Assembly: GCF_900110145.1 (NCBI RefSeq)
Contig: NZ_FOCP01000011.1
Span: 1 to 64,000, forward strand
Length of the DNA: 64,000 nt
Direction: 5' to 3'
Source of the DNA: Nitrosomonas marina
Lineage (GTDB): Bacteria; Pseudomonadota; Gammaproteobacteria; Burkholderiales; Nitrosomonadaceae
Shown: one piece after another, positions 9,292 to 18,407 of the stretch
Position numbering within the stretch: position 1 is the stretch's first letter
Layout of the letters: the number at the start of each line of letters is the position of its first letter
Notes under the pieces: model-generated
Database searches by the model: none
What the model was told of the DNA's origin: nothing
What the model saw: only the letters and a program-made list of their open reading frames with translations
Made by a program: the position numbers and the translations under genes

Positions 9292-10026
9292 ATGGTTATG
9301 CATGCAGCACTTTTAAAGCAATTCGTTCTAATTCTATTAATTTGTTTTTTTTACAGCCCGGCCCTGGCTGATGAAGATACTGTCAGGAAAGCCCTGGCTC
9401 CGCATTTTCCGGGCGCGAAAATTGAAAGCCTGCGTAAGACCCCTTATCTGGGCCTGTATGAAGCCCTGGTTGGCGGCGAACTCTTTTATACCGATGAGAA
9501 AGCCGAGTATTTTTTCTTTGGACACATTGTCGATACCAAGACGAGAACCAGCGTGACCAATGAACGCTTGCAGGAAATCAAGGCAGCACGCAGGATTCCG
9601 CTTGATACACTGCCGCTTGAATTTGCCATTAAGATCGTCAAGGGTAACGGCGAACGCAGACTCGCCGTTTTCACCGATCCCAACTGTCCTTACTGCAAGC
9701 AACTGGAAAAAGAACTGCTGAATATTACCGACGTAACGATTTACACACTGCTGTATCCGGTATTAAGAGGTTCAATGGAATTATCCACCTCTATATGGTG
9801 TGCACAGGACCAAATCAAAGCCTGGGATGACTTTATGCTCAGGGGTATCAAGCCAAAAGACAAGGACTGCGAGACACCGCTGCCAACGCTGGTCAGATCA
9901 GGTCAGGAAAACAGGGTCACAGGCACACCCACATTGATTTTTGCCGATGGCTCCATTGTTGGCGGCATGATACCGGCTGAAGCAATTGAAGAGCGGTTGC
10001 AAAGTGCCGCCACCGCTGACCGGTAA
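9292..10026 (+). CDS. dsbC: Thiol:disulfide interchange protein DsbC
   Basis: A 244-residue periplasmic disulfide isomerase. A signal peptide of about 26 residues ends ALA before DEDTV. The N-terminal dimerisation domain (about residues 27-90) is followed by a thioredoxin-like domain whose active site CPYC lies at residues 132-135 in TDPNCPYCKQLEK. The cis-Pro segment VTGTPTLIFADG near residue 215 is present. AAGGAG 5 bases before the ATG supports the start. It reshuffles wrong disulfides and would need DsbD for reduction; no dsbD is in this window. It follows the ubiH-like gene on the same strand. Confidence 0.9.
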   Translation: MVMHAALLKQFVLILLICFFYSPALADEDTVRKALAPHFPGAKIESLRKTPYLGLYEALVGGELFYTDEKAEYFFFGHIVDTKTRTSVTNERLQEIKAARRIPLDTLPLEFAIKIVKGNGERRLAVFTDPNCPYCKQLEKELLNITDVTIYTLLYPVLRGSMELSTSIWCAQDQIKAWDDFMLRGIKPKDKDCETPLPTLVRSGQENRVTGTPTLIFADGSIVGGMIPAEAIEERLQSAATADR

Positions 10027-10203
10027 TAGCAACTCTACAGGTGTTAAACCGATAGAAATCGAACAAGTCGGTTGTAAAACTGTCCTATAACGCATTACTA
10101 CTCTAGCAATTCATCATAGAGCCTGATAACTATTTTATTGAAGCATGAAGCAAGACCTGCTGAATGCTCAAACTTGCGATCATTCAGTCACCTACCAACC
10201 AAA

Positions 10204-11604
10204 ATGAAACCTACGCTCGTCCTGGTCGGCCGCCCCAATGTCGGCAAATCCACGCTTTTTAACCGGCTGACGCGCAGCCGAGATGCACTCGTGGCGGACA
10301 TACCCGGACTTACACGCGACCGGCGCTACGGACATGGCAGGATTGGCGACAGACCGTATCTGGTCATGGACACCGGCGGGCTGGAACCGGTCACCAGCGA
10401 CGGCATCATGTATGCGATGGCACAACAATCACTGCAGGCAATCGACGAGGCCGACCAAGCATTGTTCATTGTGGACGCCCGCCAGGGAATAACCGCACAA
10501 GATAAAATCATTGCCGAACAACTGCGAAAAAAAGACCGCAACATTCTGCTGGTCGTCAACAAGGCTGAAGGCATGGTTGACGACGTTGTTACCGCCGAGT
10601 TTTTTGAACTCGGCCTGGGTAAACCCCATGCTATCTCGGCGCTGCACGGTGATCATGTGAATGAGCTGGTTGCACTGGCACTTGCAGATTTTCCTGCCCT
10701 TGAAGAAGAAGCCGAGCAAACCAGTAAACACCCAAAAATTGCGATCGTTGGCCGTCCCAATGTGGGCAAGTCAACGCTGGTCAATACCCTGCTGGGTGAA
10801 GAGCGCGTGATTGCCTTTGATCAGCCAGGCACTACACGCGACAGTATTTACATTGATTTCGATCACAACGGCACACAGTACACGCTAATCGATACAGCGG
10901 GTTTGCGAAAGCGGGGCAAGGTCAAGGAAACTGTTGAGAAGTTTTCAGCTATCAAGACGTTACAGGCCATCGAAGACGCCAATGTCGTCGTTTTGGTGCT
11001 TGACGCCAGAAGTGAAATTGCCGAACAGGACGCACATATTGCCGATTTCATATTACAGTCCGGAAAAGCCCTGGTTGTAGCAGTCAACAAATGGGACGGA
11101 CTGGATCAGTATCAACGCGAATGTATCAAACACGAACTGGCGCGAAAACTCGGGTTTCTCAACTTTGCCAAACTGCATTTTATATCCGCGCTCAAAGGAA
11201 CCGGCACACTGAGATTACTGGTGTCGGTCAACCAGGCGTACGCAGCGGCAATGGCTGACTTATCCACGCCGCAATTAACGCGTGCCTTGCATGCGGCGGT
11301 AGAGAAACACGCACCGCCACGCGGTGGAATGTCCCGCCCCAAATTGCGCTACGCGCATCAAGGCGGCACGAACCCACCGATTGTAGTAATACACGGGAGC
11401 ATGCTCGAACACGTGCCGGACACTTATCAGCGCTACCTCGAAAACTTTTTTCGCGAGGCTTTTAAGCTTACCGGAACACCCTTACGCATTACATTTAAGG
11501 CCGGACATAATCCATATGCGGACAAAAAGCCTGCACCACCATCCGAAGCGGAGATACGACGGGCGCGCAACCGCCGTCGACGTAACCGAAAAAAATATGG
11601 TTAA
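10204..11604 (+). CDS. der: GTPase Der (EngA), 50S ribosome assembly
   Basis: A 466-residue tandem GTPase. Both G domains show the P-loop GRPNVGKST; the first begins at [16 protein letters not shown] and carries DTGG and the G4 variant NKAEG, the second carries DTAG and NKWD. A KH-like domain follows, ending in a basic tail of repeated Arg and Lys after [14 protein letters not shown]. It acts in maturation of the large ribosomal subunit. I chose ATG 10204 because it opens at the first beta strand; in-frame codons upstream to a TTG at 10138 encode unrelated residues. It precedes sdhB by 156 bp. Confidence 0.95.
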   Translation: MKPTLVLVGRPNVGKSTLFNRLTRSRDALVADIPGLTRDRRYGHGRIGDRPYLVMDTGGLEPVTSDGIMYAMAQQSLQAIDEADQALFIVDARQGITAQDKIIAEQLRKKDRNILLVVNKAEGMVDDVVTAEFFELGLGKPHAISALHGDHVNELVALALADFPALEEEAEQTSKHPKIAIVGRPNVGKSTLVNTLLGEERVIAFDQPGTTRDSIYIDFDHNGTQYTLIDTAGLRKRGKVKETVEKFSAIKTLQAIEDANVVVLVLDARSEIAEQDAHIADFILQSGKALVVAVNKWDGLDQYQRECIKHELARKLGFLNFAKLHFISALKGTGTLRLLVSVNQAYAAAMADLSTPQLTRALHAAVEKHAPPRGGMSRPKLRYAHQGGTNPPIVVIHGSMLEHVPDTYQRYLENFFREAFKLTGTPLRITFKAGHNPYADKKPAPPSEAEIRRARNRRRRNRKKYG

Positions 11605-11760
11605 GAGGCCGTCTACTGGATCAGGCGGCCAAAACAGCTTTCTAAGAACCCATTCGTTTTAAGCTGTGTCATAACAACGTCCATCTGTTAAACTGCAATC
11701 TTGGTTTCGTAATCGCGCCTGGATTCGAAGTAATTGTGTACATAGAAATAGGAGTCTGCG

Positions 11761-12456
11761 ATGAAATTTTCCATATACCGATATGATCCTGATAAAGATG
11801 AAAAACCGTACATGCAGGATTATGAGATCGAACTGGCGGCAACCGATAAAATGCTGCTGGATGCGCTCTTGCGAATTAAATCCGTTGATGACAGTTTGAG
11901 TTTAAGACGTTCATGCTCAGAAGGCGTGTGCGGTTCGGATGCGATGAATATCAACGGACGCAACGGACTGGCCTGTATCACACCGCTAAAAAGCCTGAAA
12001 CAACCTATTGAAATACGTCCGCTGCCGGGATTGCCGGTGATTCGCGACCTGATTGTCGATATGACGCAGTTTTTCAACCAATATCATTCGATCAAGCCGT
12101 ATTTGATCAATAACAACCCGCCACCGGAGACAGAACGTCTGCAGTCACCTGAAGAGCGCGCAGCATTAGAGGGTGCATACGAATGTATCTTATGCGCCTG
12201 CTGTACAACCGCCTGCCCATCTTTCTGGTGGAATCCGGACAAATTTGTCGGCCCTGCGGGATTGTTGCAGGCCTATCGCTTTCTTGCCGACAGCCGTGAT
12301 CAGGCGACTGCTGAACGGCTCGATTATCTTGAAGATCCTTACCGCCTGTTCCGCTGTCATTCGATTATGAATTGCGTGGATGCTTGTCCGAAAGGCCTCA
12401 ATCCCACTGAAGCAATCGGCAAAATAAAAGATATGATGGTCAAAAGAACGGTATGA
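11761..12456 (+). CDS. sdhB: Succinate dehydrogenase iron-sulfur subunit
   Basis: A 231-residue electron-transfer subunit of complex II. The N-terminal ferredoxin domain holds the 2Fe-2S ligands in SCSEGVCGSDAMNINGRNG and the following LAC. The C-terminal domain holds the 4Fe-4S motif CILCACCTTACP and the 3Fe-4S motif CHSIMNCVDACPKG. It passes electrons from the SdhA flavin to quinone at the inner membrane. GGAG about 8 bases before the ATG supports the start. The stop overlaps sdhE by 4 bp. Unusually, sdhC, sdhD and sdhA are not upstream: der sits there instead. Confidence 0.96.
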   Translation: MKFSIYRYDPDKDEKPYMQDYEIELAATDKMLLDALLRIKSVDDSLSLRRSCSEGVCGSDAMNINGRNGLACITPLKSLKQPIEIRPLPGLPVIRDLIVDMTQFFNQYHSIKPYLINNNPPPETERLQSPEERAALEGAYECILCACCTTACPSFWWNPDKFVGPAGLLQAYRFLADSRDQATAERLDYLEDPYRLFRCHSIMNCVDACPKGLNPTEAIGKIKDMMVKRTV

Positions 12457-12686
12457 AGGAATTTGAACGCGCTCGCTGGCGCTGCCGCCGGGGTATGTTG
12501 GAACTGGACATTATTTTACTGCGTTTTATGGATAAACATTACCGGCAACTCAGTACAAGAGAGCTGTTACAGTTCGATAGACTGCTGTCATTGTCCGACA
12601 GTGATTTATGGGACATGATCTGTGCCAGAAAATCAGCGATAGACGATGATCAGTTGCCGGTATTAAAATTGTTGCAGGAAAGTTAG
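12453..12686 (+). CDS. sdhE: SdhA flavinylation factor SdhE
   Basis: A 77-residue protein of the SdhE/YgfY (Sdh5) family, which promotes covalent attachment of FAD to SdhA. The short motif RRGMLELDIILLRF near residues 12-25 carries the conserved RGxxE, and the pattern of helices ending in LSDSDLWDMI fits the family. It overlaps the end of sdhB by 4 bp (ATGA), so translation is coupled. Its client SdhA is not encoded in this window. Confidence 0.92.
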   Translation: MKEFERARWRCRRGMLELDIILLRFMDKHYRQLSTRELLQFDRLLSLSDSDLWDMICARKSAIDDDQLPVLKLLQES

Positions 12687-12816
12687 CCGACCAGAAACTC
12701 GACCGCCTGCAAACACAAGCCTACAGTATTTTGTTGCTACAATGTGTAACGTTCAGGTAACGGTAATATAACAAAATATTCGGTGATCGAATTGATGCAA
12801 TACATGGAGAACTAAT

Positions 12817-14115
12817 ATGACGCAAAAAGGTACAGCAACCTTGAGTCTTAGCACTGGCGGCGAAGCCATTGAGCTTCCTGTCATATCCGGCACCATGGGT
12901 CCCGATGTGGTGGATATCCGCAAATTACATGCCAAAAGTGGTTTGTTTACCTATGATCCGGGTTTTTTATCGACTGCCAGCAATAGTTCCGAAATCACGT
13001 TTATTGATGGCGGAAAAGGTGTTCTGCTATATCGCGGTTATCCGATTGAACAACTCGCAAGACAATGCGACTTTATCGAAATCTGCTACCTTCTGTTGCA
13101 CGGAGAGTTGCCAAAAGCAACAGAAAAAACCGAATTCGATGGTGTCATCAAGCATCATACTATGCTGCATGAACAGCTGGTCAAACTTTTCAGCGGATTT
13201 CGCAGGGATGCTCACCCAATGGCTGTCATGGTGGGTGTCGTGGGCGCTTTATCTGCGTTTTATCATGATGCGCTGGATATATCCGATGCGAGCCACCGTG
13301 AATTGTCTGCAATGCGATTGATCGCAAAAATGCCGACTATCGCCGCGATGGCGTATAAATACAACATCGGCCAGCCATATGTCTATCCACGCAACGACCT
13401 CAGCTATGCTGAAAACTTTCTGCACATGATGTTCTCATTACCTACAGAACGCTATAAAGCCGACCCCAAAATTGTACGCGCGCTCGACCGTATTCTGATT
13501 TTGCATGCCGATCATGAGCAGAATGCTTCAACATCCACGGTACGACTGGCCGGTTCCAGCGGTGCCAACCCATTTGCCTGTATCGCTGCCGGTATAGCAT
13601 GTTTATGGGGACCAGCGCATGGCGGCGCAAATGAGGCCTGTCTTCACATGCTCGAGGAGATCGGCGACGTTTCCCGCATCAACGACTATATCAAACGCGC
13701 CAAAGATCCCGATGAAAACTATCGGCTGATGGGTTTTGGTCACCGCGTATATAAAAATTTCGACCCCCGTGCAAAACTAATGCGCGAGACCTGTCATGAA
13801 GTATTGAACGTACTGGATCTTGAAAATGACCGGCTATTCAAACTCGCGCTGGAACTTGAAAGAATTGCTCTCGAGGACGATTATTTTATTTCCAGAAAAC
13901 TTTATCCGAATGTCGATTTTTATTCCGGCATTGTCCAACGCGCCTTAGGCATTCCAACCATTATGTTCACCGCAATCTTCGCAATGGCACGCACAGTGGG
14001 CTGGGTTGCTCAATGGAATGAAATGATTTCCGATCCTGACTACAAAATCGGCCGTCCGCGCCAGCTGTATACGGGCACCCCCATGCGTGATGTCCCGACT
14101 GATTTTCGTAATTAA
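12817..14115 (+). CDS. gltA: Citrate synthase
   Basis: A 432-residue type II citrate synthase that condenses acetyl-CoA and oxaloacetate. Catalytic residues appear in [16 protein letters not shown] (His), [15 protein letters not shown] (His) and [14 protein letters not shown] (Asp), as in the E. coli enzyme. Length is standard. GGAG lies about 8 bases before the ATG. It follows sdhE after 130 bp and precedes sucA by 29 bp, the usual order in betaproteobacteria. The 130-bp gap may hold its own promoter, but no convincing -35/-10 pair was found. Confidence 0.96.
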   Translation: MTQKGTATLSLSTGGEAIELPVISGTMGPDVVDIRKLHAKSGLFTYDPGFLSTASNSSEITFIDGGKGVLLYRGYPIEQLARQCDFIEICYLLLHGELPKATEKTEFDGVIKHHTMLHEQLVKLFSGFRRDAHPMAVMVGVVGALSAFYHDALDISDASHRELSAMRLIAKMPTIAAMAYKYNIGQPYVYPRNDLSYAENFLHMMFSLPTERYKADPKIVRALDRILILHADHEQNASTSTVRLAGSSGANPFACIAAGIACLWGPAHGGANEACLHMLEEIGDVSRINDYIKRAKDPDENYRLMGFGHRVYKNFDPRAKLMRETCHEVLNVLDLENDRLFKLALELERIALEDDYFISRKLYPNVDFYSGIVQRALGIPTIMFTAIFAMARTVGWVAQWNEMISDPDYKIGRPRQLYTGTPMRDVPTDFRN

Positions 14116-14144
14116 TAACTAACTGACGGACAGGACTACCAGTA

Positions 14145-16994
14145 ATGAATAAACAGTTGCAGGATTCCATGCTGTTCGGCACTAACGCCCCTTTTGTTGA
14201 GGCAATGTACGAAGAATACCTGCATAACCCCGTTTCGGTCGAACCGGCATGGCGTGAATACTTTGATAAAATTCAGCAAACACCGGGGCTGTCCGTCAAT
14301 CAACTGGTGAAAAGTGCCGGTACCGCTGACAAGCAGCAACAGCAACCGATAAAGGAAGGAAAACCTGACAAAATTGACGGCATGATTGTTCTGCCGGAAG
14401 TCATCCAGACCGATACCGATGACCGCAAGCAGGTCGCGGTGCTGCAGCTGATCAACATGTACCGCTATCTTGGCTTGAGCCAGGCGGCACTGGACCCTCT
14501 GCAGTTCGAGGATAAACCGCTACGGATGGAACTCGATCCGAGCAACTTCGGATTCTCCGACAAAGACATGGATACCGTATTCAACACGGGCTCTCTGGCA
14601 GGTCCGGATCACGCACCGCTACGTGATATTCTTCAGATTCTCAAGGAGACGTATTGCGGCCCTGTCGGCGCCGAGTACATGTACATTTCTTCCGTGGAAC
14701 AAAAGCGCTGGCTGCAAAGCAGACTGGAAACCAAACGGTCCAACCCGGATTACAGTCATGAATACAAGAAATTTATTCTTGAGAGGCTGAGCGCTGCAGA
14801 AGGACTGGAGCGATACCTGCACACCCGCTACATCGGTCAGAAACGGTTCTCAGGCGAGGGTAACGAAAGCCTGATCCCCCTGCTCGACTGTCTGATCGTC
14901 TGTGCCGGGAAGCTGCATATTGATGAAATTGTCATCGGCATGGCGCATCGCGCCAGACTGAATGTATTGGTGAATACACTCGGTAAAATGCCCGCAGATC
15001 TTTTTCGTGAATTTGAAGAAAAATATGTGGAAGATCTACCATCTGGCGATGTGAAATATCATCAGGGGTTTTCCTCAGCAGTCAATACGTCGGATGGCGT
15101 GGTGCGCCTTGCCTTGGCGTTTAATCCGTCGCACCTGGAAATTGTCAATCCGGTAGTAGAGGGCTCTGTACGCGCACGCCAACACCGCTTTCATGATCGC
15201 CAGGGCGACAAAGTACTGCCCGTTCTGATTCACGGTGACGCTGCTTTTGCCGGGCAGGGTGTCGTCATGGAAACGCTGAATCTGTCACAAACGAGTGGCT
15301 ATGGCACGGGCGGCACGATACACATCATTATCAACAACCAGATTGGCTTTACCACATCTGATCCGCGTGAGAGCCGTTCCACGCTTTATTGTACCGATGT
15401 CGCCAAAATGATCGAGGCACCCGTTTTTCATGTAAACGGTGACGACCCCGAAGCGGTAAGCATGATTACCGAACTCGCACTGGACTTCCGAATGAAATTT
15501 CACAAGGATGTCGTCATCGATATGGTCTGTTTCCGTCGTCTCGGCCACAACGAGCAGGACGATCCAATGGTAACGCAGCCCAAAATGTATCAGATTATCA
15601 GCCAGCATCCTGGAACGCGCCAGCGCTACGCGGAAAAGCTGGAGGCCGAAGGCGTTATTAAAAAAGGCGAAGCTGACGCCATGGTACAAGCGTACCGTGA
15701 AGCGATGGACGCTGGCGTCAACCCTAACAAAAAAATCCGTTACAACTACAAGTCCCCTTTTTCAGTTAACTGGGCAGCATTCAAAAAGCCTTTCAAATGG
15801 AACCAGCCCGTAAAAACGGGAATTTCACTGGATATACTGAAGCAGCTGGCCGTGCGCTTAACGGATATTCCGGAAAAATTCATACTGCACAAGCGGGTAG
15901 AAAAGATTATTGACGACCGCCGGCTGATGGGACAGGGTAAACAGCCACTGGACTGGGGGATGGCAGAAAATCTGGCATATGCTGCGCTGCTGTATGAAGG
16001 GTTTCCTGTCCGAATTTCCGGACAGGATTCGGAACGCGGTACTTTTTTTCACAGGCATGCTGTATTACACAACCAGGATACTTCACTCGAAGATAGAAAT
16101 ATTTACGTGCCGTTACGTCACATATCGCCCGGGCAACCGGATTTTACCGCAATCAACTCCATTTTGTCTGAAGAAGCTGTGCTGGGATTTGAGTATGGAT
16201 ACACTACCGCGCAGCCACAGGAACTGGTCATCTGGGAAGCGCAGTTCGGCGATTTTGCCAATGGCGCACAAGTAGTCATCGACCAGTTCATCGCATCCGG
16301 CGAAGCCAAATGGGGACGCCTGTGCGGTCTGGTGATGATGCTTCCCCATGGCTATGAAGGTCAGGGACCGGAGCACTCTTCCGCACGACTGGAACGGTAT
16401 TTACAGCTTTGCGCAGACTATAACATCCAGGTATGCATTCCTTCCGCGCCAGCACAAATGTTTCATCTGTTGCGACGACAGATGATTCGCCCGTTGCGCA
16501 AGCCGCTGATTATCATGAGTCCTAAGAGCATGCTGCGACACAAGGAATCGGTATCGACTCTGGAAGAACTGTCCAGCGGCAGGTTTTACCCGGTAATATC
16601 CGAAACAGAAAAACTGGAACCGAAACAGGTCAAACGCCTGATTGTGTGCAGCGGAAAAATATATTATGAGCTGAGAGCACACCGGCAAGCGCAGGAAATA
16701 ACCGATATGGCGATTATCCGATTGGAGCAGCTGTACCCCTTTCCTCATGAAGAATTCAAACAGGAAATCAAACGCTACAGTAAAGCCAAAGAGGTGATCT
16801 GGTGTCAGGAAGAACCCGGCAACCAGGGTGCATGGCACCGCATACAGCACTACCTGCTGCGAAACATGAAATCCTCGCAAACGCTGGGTTATGCACTGCG
16901 TCCCTCTTCAGCTTCACCGTCAGTCGGTTATCTGGCCAAACATAAAATGCAACAAAATGAAGTTATTGAAGCCGCATTCCGAGAAAAAATTTAG
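14145..16994 (+). CDS. sucA: 2-oxoglutarate dehydrogenase E1 component
   Basis: A 949-residue thiamine-diphosphate enzyme that decarboxylates 2-oxoglutarate and succinylates the lipoyl group of E2. The N-terminal E2-binding segment contains FVEAMYEEYLHNPVSVEPAW. Core motifs include IVIGMAHRARLNVLVNTLGK, FNPSHLEIVNPVVEG, HGDAAFAGQGVVMETLNLS and INNQIGFTTSDPRE for cofactor and substrate binding, and a transketolase-like C-terminal half with LPHGYEGQGPEHSSARLER. Length matches E. coli SucA closely. It lies between gltA and sucB in one transcription unit. Confidence 0.96.
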   Translation: MNKQLQDSMLFGTNAPFVEAMYEEYLHNPVSVEPAWREYFDKIQQTPGLSVNQLVKSAGTADKQQQQPIKEGKPDKIDGMIVLPEVIQTDTDDRKQVAVLQLINMYRYLGLSQAALDPLQFEDKPLRMELDPSNFGFSDKDMDTVFNTGSLAGPDHAPLRDILQILKETYCGPVGAEYMYISSVEQKRWLQSRLETKRSNPDYSHEYKKFILERLSAAEGLERYLHTRYIGQKRFSGEGNESLIPLLDCLIVCAGKLHIDEIVIGMAHRARLNVLVNTLGKMPADLFREFEEKYVEDLPSGDVKYHQGFSSAVNTSDGVVRLALAFNPSHLEIVNPVVEGSVRARQHRFHDRQGDKVLPVLIHGDAAFAGQGVVMETLNLSQTSGYGTGGTIHIIINNQIGFTTSDPRESRSTLYCTDVAKMIEAPVFHVNGDDPEAVSMITELALDFRMKFHKDVVIDMVCFRRLGHNEQDDPMVTQPKMYQIISQHPGTRQRYAEKLEAEGVIKKGEADAMVQAYREAMDAGVNPNKKIRYNYKSPFSVNWAAFKKPFKWNQPVKTGISLDILKQLAVRLTDIPEKFILHKRVEKIIDDRRLMGQGKQPLDWGMAENLAYAALLYEGFPVRISGQDSERGTFFHRHAVLHNQDTSLEDRNIYVPLRHISPGQPDFTAINSILSEEAVLGFEYGYTTAQPQELVIWEAQFGDFANGAQVVIDQFIASGEAKWGRLCGLVMMLPHGYEGQGPEHSSARLERYLQLCADYNIQVCIPSAPAQMFHLLRRQMIRPLRKPLIIMSPKSMLRHKESVSTLEELSSGRFYPVISETEKLEPKQVKRLIVCSGKIYYELRAHRQAQEITDMAIIRLEQLYPFPHEEFKQEIKRYSKAKEVIWCQEEPGNQGAWHRIQHYLLRNMKSSQTLGYALRPSSASPSVGYLAKHKMQQNEVIEAAFREKI

Positions 16995-17009
16995 TCTACG
17001 GAGAGTAAA

Positions 17010-18377
17010 ATGTTAGTAGAGGTTAAAGTGCCCGCATTGTCAGAATCAGTGGCCGAAGCGACACTGATAACGTGGCACAAAAAAAAGGGCGAGAAGGTCG
17101 AACGCGATGAAAATCTGATTGATATAGAAACGGATAAAGTCGTTCTGGAGTTACCCGCACCCAAGGCAGGCGTTTTAAAAGAGATCATCAAAGGAGACGG
17201 TGAAACCGTAACCAGTGGAGAAGTCATCGCCAAGATCGATACCGAAGCGGCCGACAACGATACCGATGCAGAATCCGATACAGCCGAATCGAAGGACACG
17301 CAAAAAAAATCTACTACACAGTCAACAAAAGATAAATCTACGCCCGACGAAGATGAGGGAAATGACCGGGATCAGGAACAGAAGACCGAACGTAAAGCAG
17401 ATCCAACAATTCCGATGCTGATGCCGGCCGCACGGAAACTGATTGAAGAAAATCAGCTGAAAACATCAGAAACGCGATCGATCCAGGGAACAGGGCGTGG
17501 CGGACGAATTACCCGCGAAGATGTACAGGCTTATATCGATCATAAAACCGAAGACGAACAGGAAGCAGCTTCCGGCGACGCACAGACTGAGCAGTCTGCT
17601 GAAGAACAAGCCGGAATGGACGAAGAAAAGCGGTCGGAACAAACCCAGCAAAGCCGTGAAACCGGAGAAGCCAGTGAGCGGATTGATCGCCGGGTAACCA
17701 TGTCACGCTTGCGCATGCGTATTGCAGAACGTCTGGTACAATCGCAATCGACCGCAGCAATTTTGACGACATTCAACGAAGTAAACATGCAGGCGGTCAT
17801 CGATCTGCGCACCCGTTATCGTAATGAATTTGAAAAAGAGCACGGCATCAAGCTTGGTTTTATGTCGTTTTTTGTCAAAGCAGTCGCCGCCGCGCTCAAG
17901 AAATACCCCATTGTCAACGCATCGGTTGAGGGCAACGAAATTATCTACCATGATTACTACGATATCGGTATTGCCGTGGGCAGCCCGCGCGGCCTTGTTG
18001 TACCGATCCTGCGTAACGCTGACCGCATGACATTTGCGCAGATCGAAACGCAAATTTCGGATTTTGCCAGACGTGCGCGTGACGGTAAATTAACTCTTGA
18101 AGAATTAACGGGTGGAACATTCTCGATCACCAATGGCGGTGTGTTCGGTTCCATGCTGTCCACGCCAATTATCAATCCCCCGCAAAGCGCCATTTTAGGC
18201 ATTCATGCAACCAAGCAACGGCCAGTGGTTGAAAATGGCCAGATCGTAATCCGTCCGATGAATTATCTGGCACTATCGTACGATCATCGCATCATAGACG
18301 GGCGTGAAGCGGTGCTGGCACTGGGGGCGATGAAAGAAGCGCTGGAATACCCAATGAGCCCGCTGCTGGAGACCTGA
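17010..18377 (+). CDS. sucB: Dihydrolipoyllysine succinyltransferase (E2)
   Basis: A 455-residue E2 core of the 2-oxoglutarate dehydrogenase complex. An N-terminal lipoyl domain carries the lipoylated Lys43 in IETDKVVLEL, a peripheral subunit-binding domain lies around residues 133-170 (ending GRGGRITREDVQAYI), and the C-terminal catalytic domain has His426 and Asp430 in SYDHRIIDG. The two linkers (about residues 85-130 and 172-228) are very rich in Glu, Asp, Lys, Gln and Thr rather than Ala and Pro. It starts 15 bp after sucA. No lpd follows; dnaE converges 30 bp away. Confidence 0.95.
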   Translation: MLVEVKVPALSESVAEATLITWHKKKGEKVERDENLIDIETDKVVLELPAPKAGVLKEIIKGDGETVTSGEVIAKIDTEAADNDTDAESDTAESKDTQKKSTTQSTKDKSTPDEDEGNDRDQEQKTERKADPTIPMLMPAARKLIEENQLKTSETRSIQGTGRGGRITREDVQAYIDHKTEDEQEAASGDAQTEQSAEEQAGMDEEKRSEQTQQSRETGEASERIDRRVTMSRLRMRIAERLVQSQSTAAILTTFNEVNMQAVIDLRTRYRNEFEKEHGIKLGFMSFFVKAVAAALKKYPIVNASVEGNEIIYHDYYDIGIAVGSPRGLVVPILRNADRMTFAQIETQISDFARRARDGKLTLEELTGGTFSITNGGVFGSMLSTPIINPPQSAILGIHATKQRPVVENGQIVIRPMNYLALSYDHRIIDGREAVLALGAMKEALEYPMSPLLET

Positions 18378-18407
18378 AAACAGACGGTCTGCGACTACTT
18401 CGCAATA

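Noticed and set aside
12687..12816. Search for a gltA promoter between sdhE and gltA
   Set aside because: TACAAT at 12738-12743 has no fitting -35 at 16-18 bp, so no promoter was called.
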